A stretch of DNA of 14,906 bases from an uncultured bacterium (GCA_937870675.1 CALMZN010000051.1:1-14906), one strand, 5' to 3'. Shown: positions 1-6,853, numbered from the stretch's first letter. Numbers and translations are program-made. Notes: generated from the sequence alone by a model not told the origin.

Positions 1-1881
1 ACTGACGTTAGACAAAATCTTGCCACCATTTTGACGCACTAGGGCTTCGGCCTCATCTCTAGGCATAGATATTGTACCCGTAAATAAAAATGTTTGACCA
101 ACTAACTGACCTTGGCTTTTTTCCACATTTTTTATGCTCACACCCGATAACCACAAATGCTGTAATAATTTTTTGTTTTGTTGATCAGCAAACCACTCTA
201 CTAATGATCTGGCCATTTCCGGTCCAATGTCTGGTAAATTCTCAAGCTCTTCTTGTTTAGCGCGACTTAATTTATCAATATTACCAAAATGCTGAGCCAG
301 AGAAATGGCCGTTTCTTCTCCAACATGCCTGATGCCCAAAGCATAAATAAAATTGGCCAGAGACACTTTTTTACTTTTGGCAATTGACTGCAATAAATTA
401 TTTATTTTCTTATCAGCAAAACCCGGCAAGCCCCGCAAATCACCAGCGCAAAGCTCAAAAATATCCGCGCCAGTAAGCAACAAATTGCGCTCCGCCAAAA
501 GCTTAACAATACTATCACCCAAGCCCTCGATATTAAATCCTTTTTTGGAAACAAAATGTATTAAGCCCTCCACATTTTTGGCAAAACATTTTTTGTTGGT
601 GCAGTAAAAAGCCACCTCGCCTTCTTTTTTGTAAACCGCGCTATGACAAACTGGACATTTTTTGGGAAAAATAAATTTTTTTTCGCGACCAGTGCGCAAT
701 TTTGGCAAAACCTGCACAATTTCTGGAATAACATCGCCGGCTTTTTGTAAAATAACCGTGTCGCCAATTCGCACATCTTTACGCTCAATCTCATCTTGGT
801 TGTGCAAAGTAGCGCGAGACACAATGGAGCCAGCCACGGCCACCGGCTGTAAAATAGCCACTGGCGTCAGCGCGCCCGTACGGCCAACTTGTACCTCAAT
901 ATCAAGCACACGGGTTGTCACCTGTTGGCTTGGAAACTTGTAAGCCAGCATCCAGCGCTCGGCTTTGCCGATATGCCCCAAATTTTTTTCTTGAGTAAGC
1001 TGATTGACCACAATCACACTGCCATCAGTCATAAAATCAAGTTTTTTCCTTTTTTCTTGCCATTTGGCCAAATATTTACTCACGGCCTCTATATCTTGGC
1101 AAAATTCATTATAAGGACTGGTTTTAAAGCCCAATTTTTTTAATATTTCATGCGACTCTTGGTGGGTCTTTTGACCCAAATCGCTAATCAATTCAAAAGC
1201 AAAACACTGTAATTGCCGACTAGCCATTATTTTGGGGTCTAGCTGACGAATAGAGCCAGCCGCGATATTACGCGGATTGGCATAAGGGGTCAATCCTTTT
1301 TTTTCTTGTTCTTTGTTTATTTTATCAAAAATATTTTTGGTCATGACTGCCTCACCACGCACTTCAATAACCTTTGGCAATTTGACACCAGCTATATTAT
1401 TTAAGGTCAGCGGGATGCTTTCAATGGTGCGCAAATTATTTGTGACGTCTTCTCCTACAGTTCCATCACCACGAGTCGCTCCTTGCCTAAAAATATTTTT
1501 CTGATAAGTAAGCACGACCGTCAGACCATCCAGCTTTAATTCGCAATAATAACCTTTTATTTTTTCTTTTAATATTTTTTCATTCCTCTCTTCCCAATCC
1601 CTAATATCTTGGGTGTCAAAAGCATCTACTAACGACAAAATCTTGGTAGAATGCTGGACTTTTTTGAATTTATCTAGCGCCACTCCGCCAATTCGCTGAC
1701 TAGGAGAATCAGCTCTCAACAAATCCGGCCACTCTTGCTCCAACTTGACTAATTCATCTTTTAAAGAATCCAAAGCCGCGTCAGATATTTCCTGACGATC
1801 CAAAACATGGTATAGATAGCGATGATGGTTTATCTCTTTGATCAACTTGTCTATTCTTTCTTGAATTTGAGCTTTGGTCAT
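1..1881 (-). CDS. ligA: NAD-dependent DNA ligase LigA (3' end cut by the window edge)
   Basis: LigA seals nicks in DNA using NAD+ and is essential in replication and repair. The frame is open from an ATG at 1881 to base 1 (627 codons, no stop). The start is followed by a typical Ia domain with HHRYLYHVLD and ISDAALDSL, then DSPSQRIGG. The adenylation motif KLDG has its lysine at residue 116, followed by TRGDGTVGEDVT. Later come NPRNIAAGSIRQ, a zinc finger with Cys409, Cys412, Cys427 and Cys432, helix-hairpin-helix segments (about 460-560), and the start of a BRCT domain (GQTFLFTGTISMPRDEAEAL). Bacterial LigA is usually about 670 residues, so roughly 40 are missing beyond the edge. The gene starts four bases after the last minor pilin and has no obvious promoter of its own, so it may be read from the pilus transcript. 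A weak AAGGAT lies about 12 bases before the ATG. Identification is firm. Confidence 0.97.
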   Translation of the reverse strand, partial: MTKAQIQERIDKLIKEINHHRYLYHVLDRQEISDAALDSLKDELVKLEQEWPDLLRADSPSQRIGGVALDKFKKVQHSTKILSLVDAFDTQDIRDWEERNEKILKEKIKGYYCELKLDGLTVVLTYQKNIFRQGATRGDGTVGEDVTNNLRTIESIPLTLNNIAGVKLPKVIEVRGEAVMTKNIFDKINKEQEKKGLTPYANPRNIAAGSIRQLDPKIMASRQLQCFAFELISDLGQKTHQESHEILKKLGFKTSPYNEFCQDIEAVSKYLAKWQEKRKKLDFMTDGSVIVVNQLTQEKNLGHIGKAERWMLAYKFPSQQVTTRVLDIEVQVGRTGALTPVAILQPVAVAGSIVSRATLHNQDEIERKDVRIGDTVILQKAGDVIPEIVQVLPKLRTGREKKFIFPKKCPVCHSAVYKKEGEVAFYCTNKKCFAKNVEGLIHFVSKKGFNIEGLGDSIVKLLAERNLLLTGADIFELCAGDLRGLPGFADKKINNLLQSIAKSKKVSLANFIYALGIRHVGEETAISLAQHFGNIDKLSRAKQEELENLPDIGPEMARSLVEWFADQQNKKLLQHLWLSGVSIKNVEKSQGQLVGQTFLFTGTISMPRDEAEALVRQNGGKILSNVS

Positions 1882-1885
1882 AAGA

Positions 1886-2725
1886 TTACAAATCCTTGAT
1901 AAGCTCTTCTTCTGAAAATATGACATAGCTAAAAATATCCGAAGTGGGCTGAAGAGCGGACATTCTGGCCTGCAAAAGATATTCCGAATTTTTATATTTT
2001 CCTTTTACTTGGGTGAGTGTCTCTGAAAAAATGCCGTTAGTAGCTGGCTCCAAAGAAAAAACCAAATTGCTAACTTCGGCGTCAAGTGGTCTAAAGACAA
2101 ATCTATAATATCTATTTTTAGAAAGCCCAGCCAAACTAACATTAACGCAAGAATCTGTATCAACGATACAATCGCAAACACTGACTGTTTTGTCAACAAT
2201 CGCATTAATAAAATTATCAGCGAAAGAATAAAGAGTGACTTCCATCCTATCAGAAGCATGACCAGGGAAACAACCATCTATTTTCCAGTTCAATAAACCG
2301 TTGATAACAGTATCCGCTGACCAATCAATATCATCTATATCACCTCGCGGGTCAACAATACTAACGTGAGCTGGATTGGTATTGCTGATATTATTGATGG
2401 AAAAAGTAGAAGCCCTGACTGAGGTGGTGGCATATGTATAGCTAGCGCCATTATCCAAATCGTACGAATTGCCCTCGTAGCTCAAGCCCTCATAAAGGTC
2501 AATATTGTCGCTCAATTTATCAGTGGTCAAATAATACAAAGCCCTTTCAATACCACTTTCGGCCGCATAATAAGAATTAACCACATTAGCCGTATTCAAA
2601 GAAACACGCACTTCACCAACAATAATGCTATTTATAAAAAGACCGGTCAGCATGGCTACTGACAGAATCAGCAAGGCCATGATTAAAACAAATCCTTTTT
2701 TTTGTTTTCTTTTCTGACTAAACAT
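1886..2725 (-). CDS. PilX/GspK-like minor pilin
   Basis: This is a 279-residue minor pilin, probably part of the pilus initiation or tip complex in the cell envelope. A basic leader (FSQKRKQKKG) ends in Gly11, followed by Phe12 and a hydrophobic stretch (about 12-34), as in prepilins cut by PilD. Mature position 5 is Met rather than the usual Glu. Lack of Glu5 is a known trait of GspK-type tip pseudopilins, and some PilX-like proteins share it. The motif YYAAESGIERAL at about residues 53-64 matches the PilX N-terminal family. The rest is a secreted domain with a few cysteines (VCDCIVDTDSC). It starts 2 bases after the PilW-like gene and lies 4 bases before ligA. There is no visible Shine-Dalgarno, so translation is probably coupled. 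The PilX-type call is good. Choice between PilX and GspK naming is open. Confidence 0.82.
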   Translation of the reverse strand: MFSQKRKQKKGFVLIMALLILSVAMLTGLFINSIIVGEVRVSLNTANVVNSYYAAESGIERALYYLTTDKLSDNIDLYEGLSYEGNSYDLDNGASYTYATTSVRASTFSINNISNTNPAHVSIVDPRGDIDDIDWSADTVINGLLNWKIDGCFPGHASDRMEVTLYSFADNFINAIVDKTVSVCDCIVDTDSCVNVSLAGLSKNRYYRFVFRPLDAEVSNLVFSLEPATNGIFSETLTQVKGKYKNSEYLLQARMSALQPTSDIFSYVIFSEEELIKDL

Positions 2726-2727
2726 AT

Positions 2728-3384
2728 TTATCTTTTGTACACGCGTGAAGAAACAGTGGTTTGTAAGTGGTGACTAGCTTGCTCAATGGGCTGGGTGCTA
2801 AAATATTTTACCCGCAAATTGATAGTCACTCTGGGCTGTTGATTAAATGCGTCATCAAAATAAGGATTGGCAGTTGGTGTCAGTATAAAATCTAAGCCAG
2901 TTATCTCCACTTTATTATAATCTTTAGACAATAATATGACTGGTGTTTGATCACTGGCAATCTGACAATCTAAATAAATGCCATTATTACGACTACAAGT
3001 CAACTGAACATAATCCAATTCATTGTTGACACTGTCATAGACAAAACCGGCCGTTTCATTATTTTCTCTGACAAACAACAAACATTTTGTATAATTCGCG
3101 CCAACAAGATAATTAGAGCACTGACCAGTGCCGAAAGCAATAATTTCATTATTTTTTACTTCTCGACTGATTATTTCCAAAACATACTGCGTGTTATTCA
3201 GCAACACTTGAGAACTTTGCGTTCTTTTTTGGTTGTTGGCAAAAGTGCTGAACATAGAAGAAGCCAGAGTGGCAATCACAGCAAAAACTGACACAGCGAT
3301 CAGCATCTCCACCAAAGAAAAACCAGTACGAGAAAGCGTAATATTATTCTTTACAATCAATAATTTTTTAATAATTTTAATCAT
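2728..3384 (-). CDS. PilW/GspJ-like minor pilin
   Basis: This 218-residue prepilin has a long 21-residue basic leader, then the cut site Gly21|Phe22 and the motif FSLVEMLIAVSVF, with Glu at mature position 5 (Glu26). The hydrophobic helix spans about 22-42. The following region, with NNTQYVLEIISREVKNNEI, resembles the PilW/GspJ family, where this part of the protein follows the helix. Its start ATG overlaps the stop of the PilV-like gene by ATGA, which points to translational coupling. It is followed 2 bases later by the PilX-like gene. In known systems PilV, PilW and PilX (or GspI, J, K) assemble together to prime the pilus, and the gene order here agrees with that. The family is clear. The exact subfamily is inferred from order and length. 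Confidence 0.82.
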   Translation of the reverse strand: MIKIIKKLLIVKNNITLSRTGFSLVEMLIAVSVFAVIATLASSMFSTFANNQKRTQSSQVLLNNTQYVLEIISREVKNNEIIAFGTGQCSNYLVGANYTKCLLFVRENNETAGFVYDSVNNELDYVQLTCSRNNGIYLDCQIASDQTPVILLSKDYNKVEITGLDFILTPTANPYFDDAFNQQPRVTINLRVKYFSTQPIEQASHHLQTTVSSRVYKR

Positions 3385-4061
3385 TGTCGCCAGTTGTAAA
3401 TATTTTCCACTGCGTCAATATGATTGGTCTTAGCGCCATAAGTATATTGAACTCGGGAAGTGACCTGTAATCCAATTTTTTCTAAACCAGGGCAAGATAA
3501 ATCTGTTAACACATTTTCGACTGCCGTACTAGTATCCAAACAAATGGCTCGCAGATTTATTGCCCGACGAAAAACAGTGTCTTGACTATCCGCACTATCT
3601 CTAGTATAAAAACCACCCTTCAAGTATAACTTAGACAAAGGATTGTCTATGGCGTCATTAAAATTACCCTCGACTATCTCAGCAATACTACTTCCCGAAT
3701 AATCAACTGCGGAATAAGAAAAATTCAAACCGCTATCCCATTCGTACAAATCTATGTCCGGATCGCTTGGGTCGCTATCAACATTGGCTTCACGCGCCAG
3801 CCAATTGCTATCCCTGATATTACGCACGATCTCCATACCTTCGCGCGCCAGATCCGCAGCCACCACGCGGTTATAATTATCTTTGCCTGTATTGAGGTTG
3901 CTCAAAGACAAAGAAAAAGCCCCCAAAATACCAATAAAAAACACAGCAATAGCGGTCAATAACTCAATCAGGGTAAAGCCCATCATCGAGCCATTATCTT
4001 TAGAAATATTTATTTTTGGTAATTTTTTTAGCGCCATGATTAATACTTTAAAATAAACCAT
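3381..4061 (-). CDS. PilV/GspI-like minor pilin
   Basis: This is a prepilin of about 226 residues with the cut site Gly28|Phe29 and the canonical FTLIELLTAIAVFFIGILGA, including Glu at mature position 5. The segment NYNRVVAADLAREGMEIVRNIRDSNW is typical of PilV/GspI-like proteins of this group (the 'AREGLEIVRNIRD' pattern). I chose the ATG at 4061. The frame extends to a TTG at 4091, but that would overlap the previous gene by 13 bases and has no ribosome binding site. A third candidate is the ATG at 4037. None of the three has a clear Shine-Dalgarno. The start at 4061 leaves a 17-base gap after the GspH-like gene. The 3' end overlaps the PilW-like start by ATGA. It is likely a part of the minor pilin complex at the pilus tip. 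Confidence 0.82.
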   Translation of the reverse strand: MVYFKVLIMALKKLPKINISKDNGSMMGFTLIELLTAIAVFFIGILGAFSLSLSNLNTGKDNYNRVVAADLAREGMEIVRNIRDSNWLAREANVDSDPSDPDIDLYEWDSGLNFSYSAVDYSGSSIAEIVEGNFNDAIDNPLSKLYLKGGFYTRDSADSQDTVFRRAINLRAICLDTSTAVENVLTDLSCPGLEKIGLQVTSRVQYTYGAKTNHIDAVENIYNWRQ

Positions 4062-4078
4062 AAAAATTAACTTTTTTT

Positions 4079-4402
4079 CTACCAGATACAAGGAGCTGTT
4101 TTTGACCCCTTACAATTGATACAAAAATTAGCAGCACAACATCTGTAATCTATATATTCTCCTATTGAATCGTCGATTTGTTGACACATTAAATCCTTAA
4201 CACAACTAAAGATGGAAGTAGAACCACAATATCCAAAACCCATTGTCGGTTCACAAGTTTCAGGCAACACTATAACACCATCACCACACTGATTCTTCTT
4301 ACAATTCAATAGACAATTGCTATCAATAATATCCAGGTCTTCAGCGATTTTATTTTCATATCTCTCACATTCTTCCCCAAGTTCTATCTCACCATTACCA
4401 CA
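4079..4402 (-). other. Disulfide-rich tail domain of the GspH-like pilin
   Basis: This is the part of the GspH-like gene that encodes residues 198 to 304. It holds 14 cysteines, whereas the preceding 197 residues contain only one (Cys156). Spacings in the first half (C-x10-C, C-x3-C, C-x4-C, C-x10-C) fit one and a half Myxococcus-type repeats. The second half (Cys256 to Cys302, with a CC pair at 285-286 and a C-x2-C at 291-294) does not match a family I recognise. The reading frame is continuous with the pilin, with no sign of frameshift. Confidence 0.7.
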
Positions 4403-4993
4403 AAGCGGCGTATTAGTATCATAGATAGTAGCCAAATTACTCCAGGTAAAATTGTCGCTGGTTTTTTGGCCAAGAGTTATTTGTGATTTATAATAAACCA
4501 ATTCTGTCGCAATAGTGCCAATATTACAGTATATATCAATCTGATAATCACCAGTGGCGCTAAGCTTGAATCCACTGGCCACAACGCTATTCTCGGTCTT
4601 GAAAAAAAACTTTTTTTCCGTAGTAATGTCAATCGCGAACGGATAACCTTCGTTTGGATCTACCAAGCGAAAAGCCACATTGGATAGATAAACTGTTTTC
4701 AAAAGATTAGAGCCGGCATATAATTTATAATAGCTTTTTTCGGTAGTGCCGTTGCCATTTTGAAAAACAATGCCATAGCCATCACTCGGAAAACTACCAT
4801 CGTAAGTGGCTCTGGTAGTGGCCATACTTCGGACATAGCGAATATCCGCCGCCAACCTAGTAGTATCCATCTTGAGTAGGGCAATGGTATCTGGCTTCAT
4901 GTTGACCACAAAAAAAACGGAAATTAAAACAATGATCACTATCACGACCATGGCTTCAATCAGGGTAAATCCGGAATTATAATTTGCGCGCAT
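4079..4993 (-). CDS. GspH/FimT-like minor pilin with C-terminal Myxococcus-type cysteine-rich domain
   Basis: This 304-residue pilin has a short leader, MRANYNSG, cut before FTLIEAMVVIVIIV (Glu at mature position 5). The middle (about 30-195) has the GspH/FimT layout, with LAADIRYVRSMATTRA after the helix and a beta-rich part with DGYGIVF and LSATGDY. From Cys198 to the end (4402 down to 4079) there are 14 cysteines in 107 residues. CGNGEIELGEEC, then C-LLN-C, then CGDGVIVLPETC match the Myxococcus cysteine-rich repeat (DUF4215-like) pattern CGNG..E.GE.C...C...C....CGDG......C. I chose the ATG at 4993, 4 bases after the pilD stop. The frame reaches a TTG at 5059, but that would overlap pilD by 62 bases and give an unusually long leader. 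The tail is probably exposed at the pilus tip and disulfide-bonded (inference). Confidence 0.83.
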   Translation of the reverse strand: MRANYNSGFTLIEAMVVIVIIVLISVFFVVNMKPDTIALLKMDTTRLAADIRYVRSMATTRATYDGSFPSDGYGIVFQNGNGTTEKSYYKLYAGSNLLKTVYLSNVAFRLVDPNEGYPFAIDITTEKKFFFKTENSVVASGFKLSATGDYQIDIYCNIGTIATELVYYKSQITLGQKTSDNFTWSNLATIYDTNTPLCGNGEIELGEECERYENKIAEDLDIIDSNCLLNCKKNQCGDGVIVLPETCEPTMGFGYCGSTSIFSCVKDLMCQQIDDSIGEYIDYRCCAANFCINCKGSKTAPCIW

Positions 4994-4997
4994 ATTA

Positions 4998-5777
4998 TCA
5001 AAATAATAATAAACTAAAATACCACTTAATAATTTCCGGACCATACAAAAGAGTGACAAAAGTAGCCACAGTCAAAAAAGTGCCAAAAGGAACGCGATCA
5101 CTCCACTGCTTTTTTTTACTCAAAATCAAGAAAATACTAATGACACTGCCCAAAGTATAGGCCAAAATCAAAGCCAATAGCACTTGTGGCCAGCCCAGTA
5201 GCGCGCCCATCAAAAGCCCAATGCGTATATCTCCTCCACCAATCCAACGACCTTTGGACACCACAAACTGCATCAAAAAAAAGCCCGCTCCCACTAGGCA
5301 AGCTAGCAAAACTTTGAAAATATTGCCACCCAAGATAATATTAAACACAAAAGCAATAGCAGTCGCCGGTAAAACCATGGCGTCAGCCACTAAATAATAT
5401 TTCCAGTCAAAAACAAAAATTATAATCAAAAAAGACGTGGCTACCCACCAGTTGAGCAATGTCAGCCACTGCCAATAAGTGGCCTGATAAATGTCTGGGG
5501 GCATGACTCTGGTGTACACCAAGACCAGACCCAAAGCCGTGAACAACTCCACCAAAGGATATTGCACGGAAAATTTGTGCTGACAGTGCCGGCATTTGCC
5601 TTTGAGATAAAAATAGCTAAAAAAAGGCACCAAATCTCTGACCGTAAGCCGATGCTGGCAAAAAAGGCACTTGGATCTTCCCTTGACAAAGGTCTCTTGG
5701 CGGTGCAAACGAAAAACCACTACATTCAAGAAACTCCCTAAAAATAGACCAAAAATAAAAATTAAAGCTATTACCAT
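4998..5777 (-). CDS. pilD: Prepilin peptidase PilD (A24 aspartic protease)
   Basis: PilD is the membrane protease that cuts the leaders of all prepilins in the cluster; in many bacteria it also methylates the new N-terminus. The 259-residue protein begins with the typical GLFLGSFLNVVVFRL, then a cytoplasmic loop with two CxxC pairs (Cys37, Cys40, Cys62, Cys65), as in bifunctional enzymes. This suggests zinc binding and possibly methyltransferase activity. Catalytic aspartates are visible as Asp124 in FVFDWKYYL and Asp183 in GGGDIRIG. Several further membrane helices follow. The length is normal for the family. A TATAAT with an upstream TG lies 9 bases before the ATG, and no Shine-Dalgarno is visible. 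The 3' end sits 4 bases before the chosen start of the GspH-like pilin gene. Confidence 0.96.
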   Translation of the reverse strand: MVIALIFIFGLFLGSFLNVVVFRLHRQETFVKGRSKCLFCQHRLTVRDLVPFFSYFYLKGKCRHCQHKFSVQYPLVELFTALGLVLVYTRVMPPDIYQATYWQWLTLLNWWVATSFLIIIFVFDWKYYLVADAMVLPATAIAFVFNIILGGNIFKVLLACLVGAGFFLMQFVVSKGRWIGGGDIRIGLLMGALLGWPQVLLALILAYTLGSVISIFLILSKKKQWSDRVPFGTFLTVATFVTLLYGPEIIKWYFSLLLF

Positions 5778-5786
5778 AATAGCTTT

Positions 5787-5795
5787 ATTATAACA
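5787..5795 (-). promoter_or_regulatory. Extended -10 promoter of pilD, near-leaderless
   Basis: On the minus strand TGTTATAAT (TG-n-TATAAT) ends 9 bases before the pilD ATG. No convincing -35 is seen at 16 to 18 bases, which is acceptable for an extended -10 promoter. Transcription would start about 2 to 3 bases before the ATG, giving an almost leaderless mRNA. This is consistent with the missing Shine-Dalgarno. It was read by eye and could be chance in AT-rich DNA. Confidence 0.45.
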
Positions 5796-5823
5796 TATTT
5801 AAGGACTTCTGGGCTAATAGGAT

Positions 5824-5862
5824 AATCAACCTTCGAGGTTGGCACAACCTCGAAGGTTGATT
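5824..5862. repeat. Hairpin repeat, left copy (IR1)
   Basis: An 18-base perfect inverted repeat with a 3-base centre: core arm CAACCTTCGAGGTTG, centre GCA, arm CAACCTCGAAGGTTG, plus three further pairing bases on each side. Each arm is itself a small hairpin (CAACCT, TCG or CGA, AGGTTG), so the element is a REP-like double palindrome. The 33-base core (5827-5859) is the exact reverse complement of the copy at 6318-6350. It lies 4 bases after the stop of the pilin-like gene. There is no T-run after it, so it does not look like a classic terminator, though it could protect the mRNA 3' end. Confidence 0.9.
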
Positions 5863-5866
5863 CCCT

Positions 5867-6304
5867 TTACAAATCCACGCAATACAAGGTCGCCTCTTTC
5901 AGGATGCGACAACGACCGCCTTGGAACTTGGTGACACCCCAAGCCGGCCAAGAATTATTGACCGAAAAATCTAGCTGATAATCATCATTCTGAATAGCTA
6001 ATGTAGTGTCCTCTGGCCAGACAACATTATTGGTATAAAATACTGCTGTGCCACTTTCATTGACCCCTTGATCAGAAATATACTTGAGTTTATCAATAGC
6101 TATTTTATCAATCTCCGGATAAGAGCGATAAAGAGAATAATATTTTTCCAAAGCTCCGGCTAAGAGTCGAGCATTGGCCACTGTCTGCACATCACGACTG
6201 CGACTATTGTTGTAATTAGAAATTATTACAATACCAATAATAGCCAAAATGATTAGCAATATAAAAATTACTTTGGTTTGCAAACTATATCTATCTAGTA
6301 TCAT
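5867..6304 (-). CDS. Pilin-like single-span membrane protein without a prepilin cleavage site
   Basis: This 145-residue protein has a hydrophobic helix at about 11-30 (VIFILLIILAIIGIVIIS) after a short head, MILDRYSLQTK. There is no Gly or Ala before a Phe/Met and no TLxE motif. After the helix, SRSRDVQTVANARLLAGALEKYY..YRSYPE matches the pattern that follows the helix in many small pseudopilins of this group (R..D...VA....I..ALE.YY.....YP). The C-terminus carries two cysteines, Cys132 and Cys142, in GGRCRILKEATLYCVDL. It therefore looks like a pilin-fold protein that PilD cannot cut, possibly a permanent membrane anchor or regulator (inference). It is bounded on both sides by identical hairpin repeats in opposite orientation and has its own candidate promoter. 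The frame is intact. Coding status is good, function is unknown. Confidence 0.75.
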   Translation of the reverse strand: MILDRYSLQTKVIFILLIILAIIGIVIISNYNNSRSRDVQTVANARLLAGALEKYYSLYRSYPEIDKIAIDKLKYISDQGVNESGTAVFYTNNVVWPEDTTLAIQNDDYQLDFSVNNSWPAWGVTKFQGGRCRILKEATLYCVDL

Positions 6305-6317
6305 ATTTTTAAATTAC

Positions 6318-6350
6318 CAACCTTCGAGGTTGTGCCAACCTCGAAGGTTG
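6318..6350. repeat. Hairpin repeat, right copy (IR2)
   Basis: A 15-base perfect inverted repeat with centre TGC: arm CAACCTTCGAGGTTG and arm CAACCTCGAAGGTTG. It is the exact reverse complement of the core of IR1, so the pair brackets the pilin-like gene as inverted copies. It lies 13 bases upstream of that gene's ATG. With the promoter at 6363-6390 it would be near the extreme 5' end of the mRNA. Confidence 0.9.
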
Positions 6351-6362
6351 ACTATATCATAT

Positions 6363-6390
6363 ATTATACCACAAATTTTATGGCTAACAA
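6363..6390 (-). promoter_or_regulatory. Candidate promoter of the pilin-like gene
   Basis: On the minus strand TTGTTA (6385-6390) is followed after 16 bases by TATAAT (6363-6368), with TG one base before the -10 (TGGTATAAT). The expected start is near 6356, so the message would open with the IR2 hairpin. The -35 overlaps the T-run of the major pilin terminator, so termination and new initiation are placed back to back. Confidence 0.55.
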
Positions 6391-6421
6391 AAAACCCACA
6401 CTGATAAAGCGTGGATTTTTG
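6388..6421 (-). terminator. Rho-independent terminator after the major pilin gene
   Basis: In the minus-strand RNA, AAAAAUCCACGC pairs with GUGUGGGUUUUUU around the loop UUUAUCA. The core stem is 7 pairs including two G-U pairs, extended by A-U pairs into the six-U tract (6389-6394). It begins 23 bases after the pilin stop codon. It would isolate or reduce transcription into the pilin-like gene and pilD. Confidence 0.82.
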
Positions 6422-6443
6422 TTTTATTAATTAAAAATAAAGA

Positions 6444-6845
6444 CTATGGTGCGGCGATGCAAGTGCTATCGGCACAACCATTTTGATTACACAATACACT
6501 TGTCCAAGAAGTAGTAGTGTCGGATACCAGACAAATAGCCCAACTACCATCCTGTATACTAGCATCGATGACTGATGGAGTATAGCCAGTAGGACTTGTT
6601 GGCCATAATTGACCAATATCTATTGAACATACATCATCTGCGGTATCATAATCAGTCAACGTAGCTGTGCTGTCCTGATCCTGACACAAAACAATAGCGC
6701 CAGACAAACTAGAGCCCCAGGCCTTGGCGGCGGCTACTTTGGCTTTGTTTCTAGCTTGGTTTAAGTTGACAACAGCCACGACTGACAAGATACCAATGAT
6801 AGCAATAACCACCAACAATTCAATTAAAGTAAAACCTTTTTTCAT
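6444..6845 (-). CDS. Major type IV pilin (PilA/PilE-like)
   Basis: This is the probable main fibre subunit, secreted through the membrane and assembled by PilB and PilC. The 133-residue prepilin starts MKKG|FTLIELLVVIAIIGILS, a canonical class III leader with Glu at mature position 5. The helix continues through VVAVVNLNQARNKAKVAAAKAWGSSL. The globular part has six cysteines (54, 73, 105, 119, 124, 129) and is rich in Asp, Ser and Thr, with no Lys or Arg after residue 41, so the surface should be acidic. I chose the ATG at 6845 because a perfect GGGAGGTG lies 8 bases upstream. The frame extends to a TTG at 6866, but this would place the ribosome binding site inside the gene. It has its own promoter, hairpin leader and terminator, fitting high separate expression. 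Calling it the major pilin rests on this context and the canonical sequence. Confidence 0.9.
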   Translation of the reverse strand: MKKGFTLIELLVVIAIIGILSVVAVVNLNQARNKAKVAAAKAWGSSLSGAIVLCQDQDSTATLTDYDTADDVCSIDIGQLWPTSPTGYTPSVIDASIQDGSWAICLVSDTTTSWTSVLCNQNGCADSTCIAAP

Positions 6846-6853
6846 TGTTGTTT

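Noticed and set aside
4994..5059. TTG-initiated extension of the GspH-like pilin
   Set aside because: It would overlap pilD by 62 bases and give a 30-residue leader. The ATG at 4993 gives a normal 8-residue leader right after the pilD stop.
5824..5862. IR1 as a rho-independent terminator
   Set aside because: The stem is strong but no T-run follows on either strand, so intrinsic termination is unlikely.
5824..6350. CRISPR array or insertion sequence
   Set aside because: Only two repeat copies exist, in opposite orientation, with a coding gene and no spacer series between them. No transposase is present and no target-site duplication is visible.
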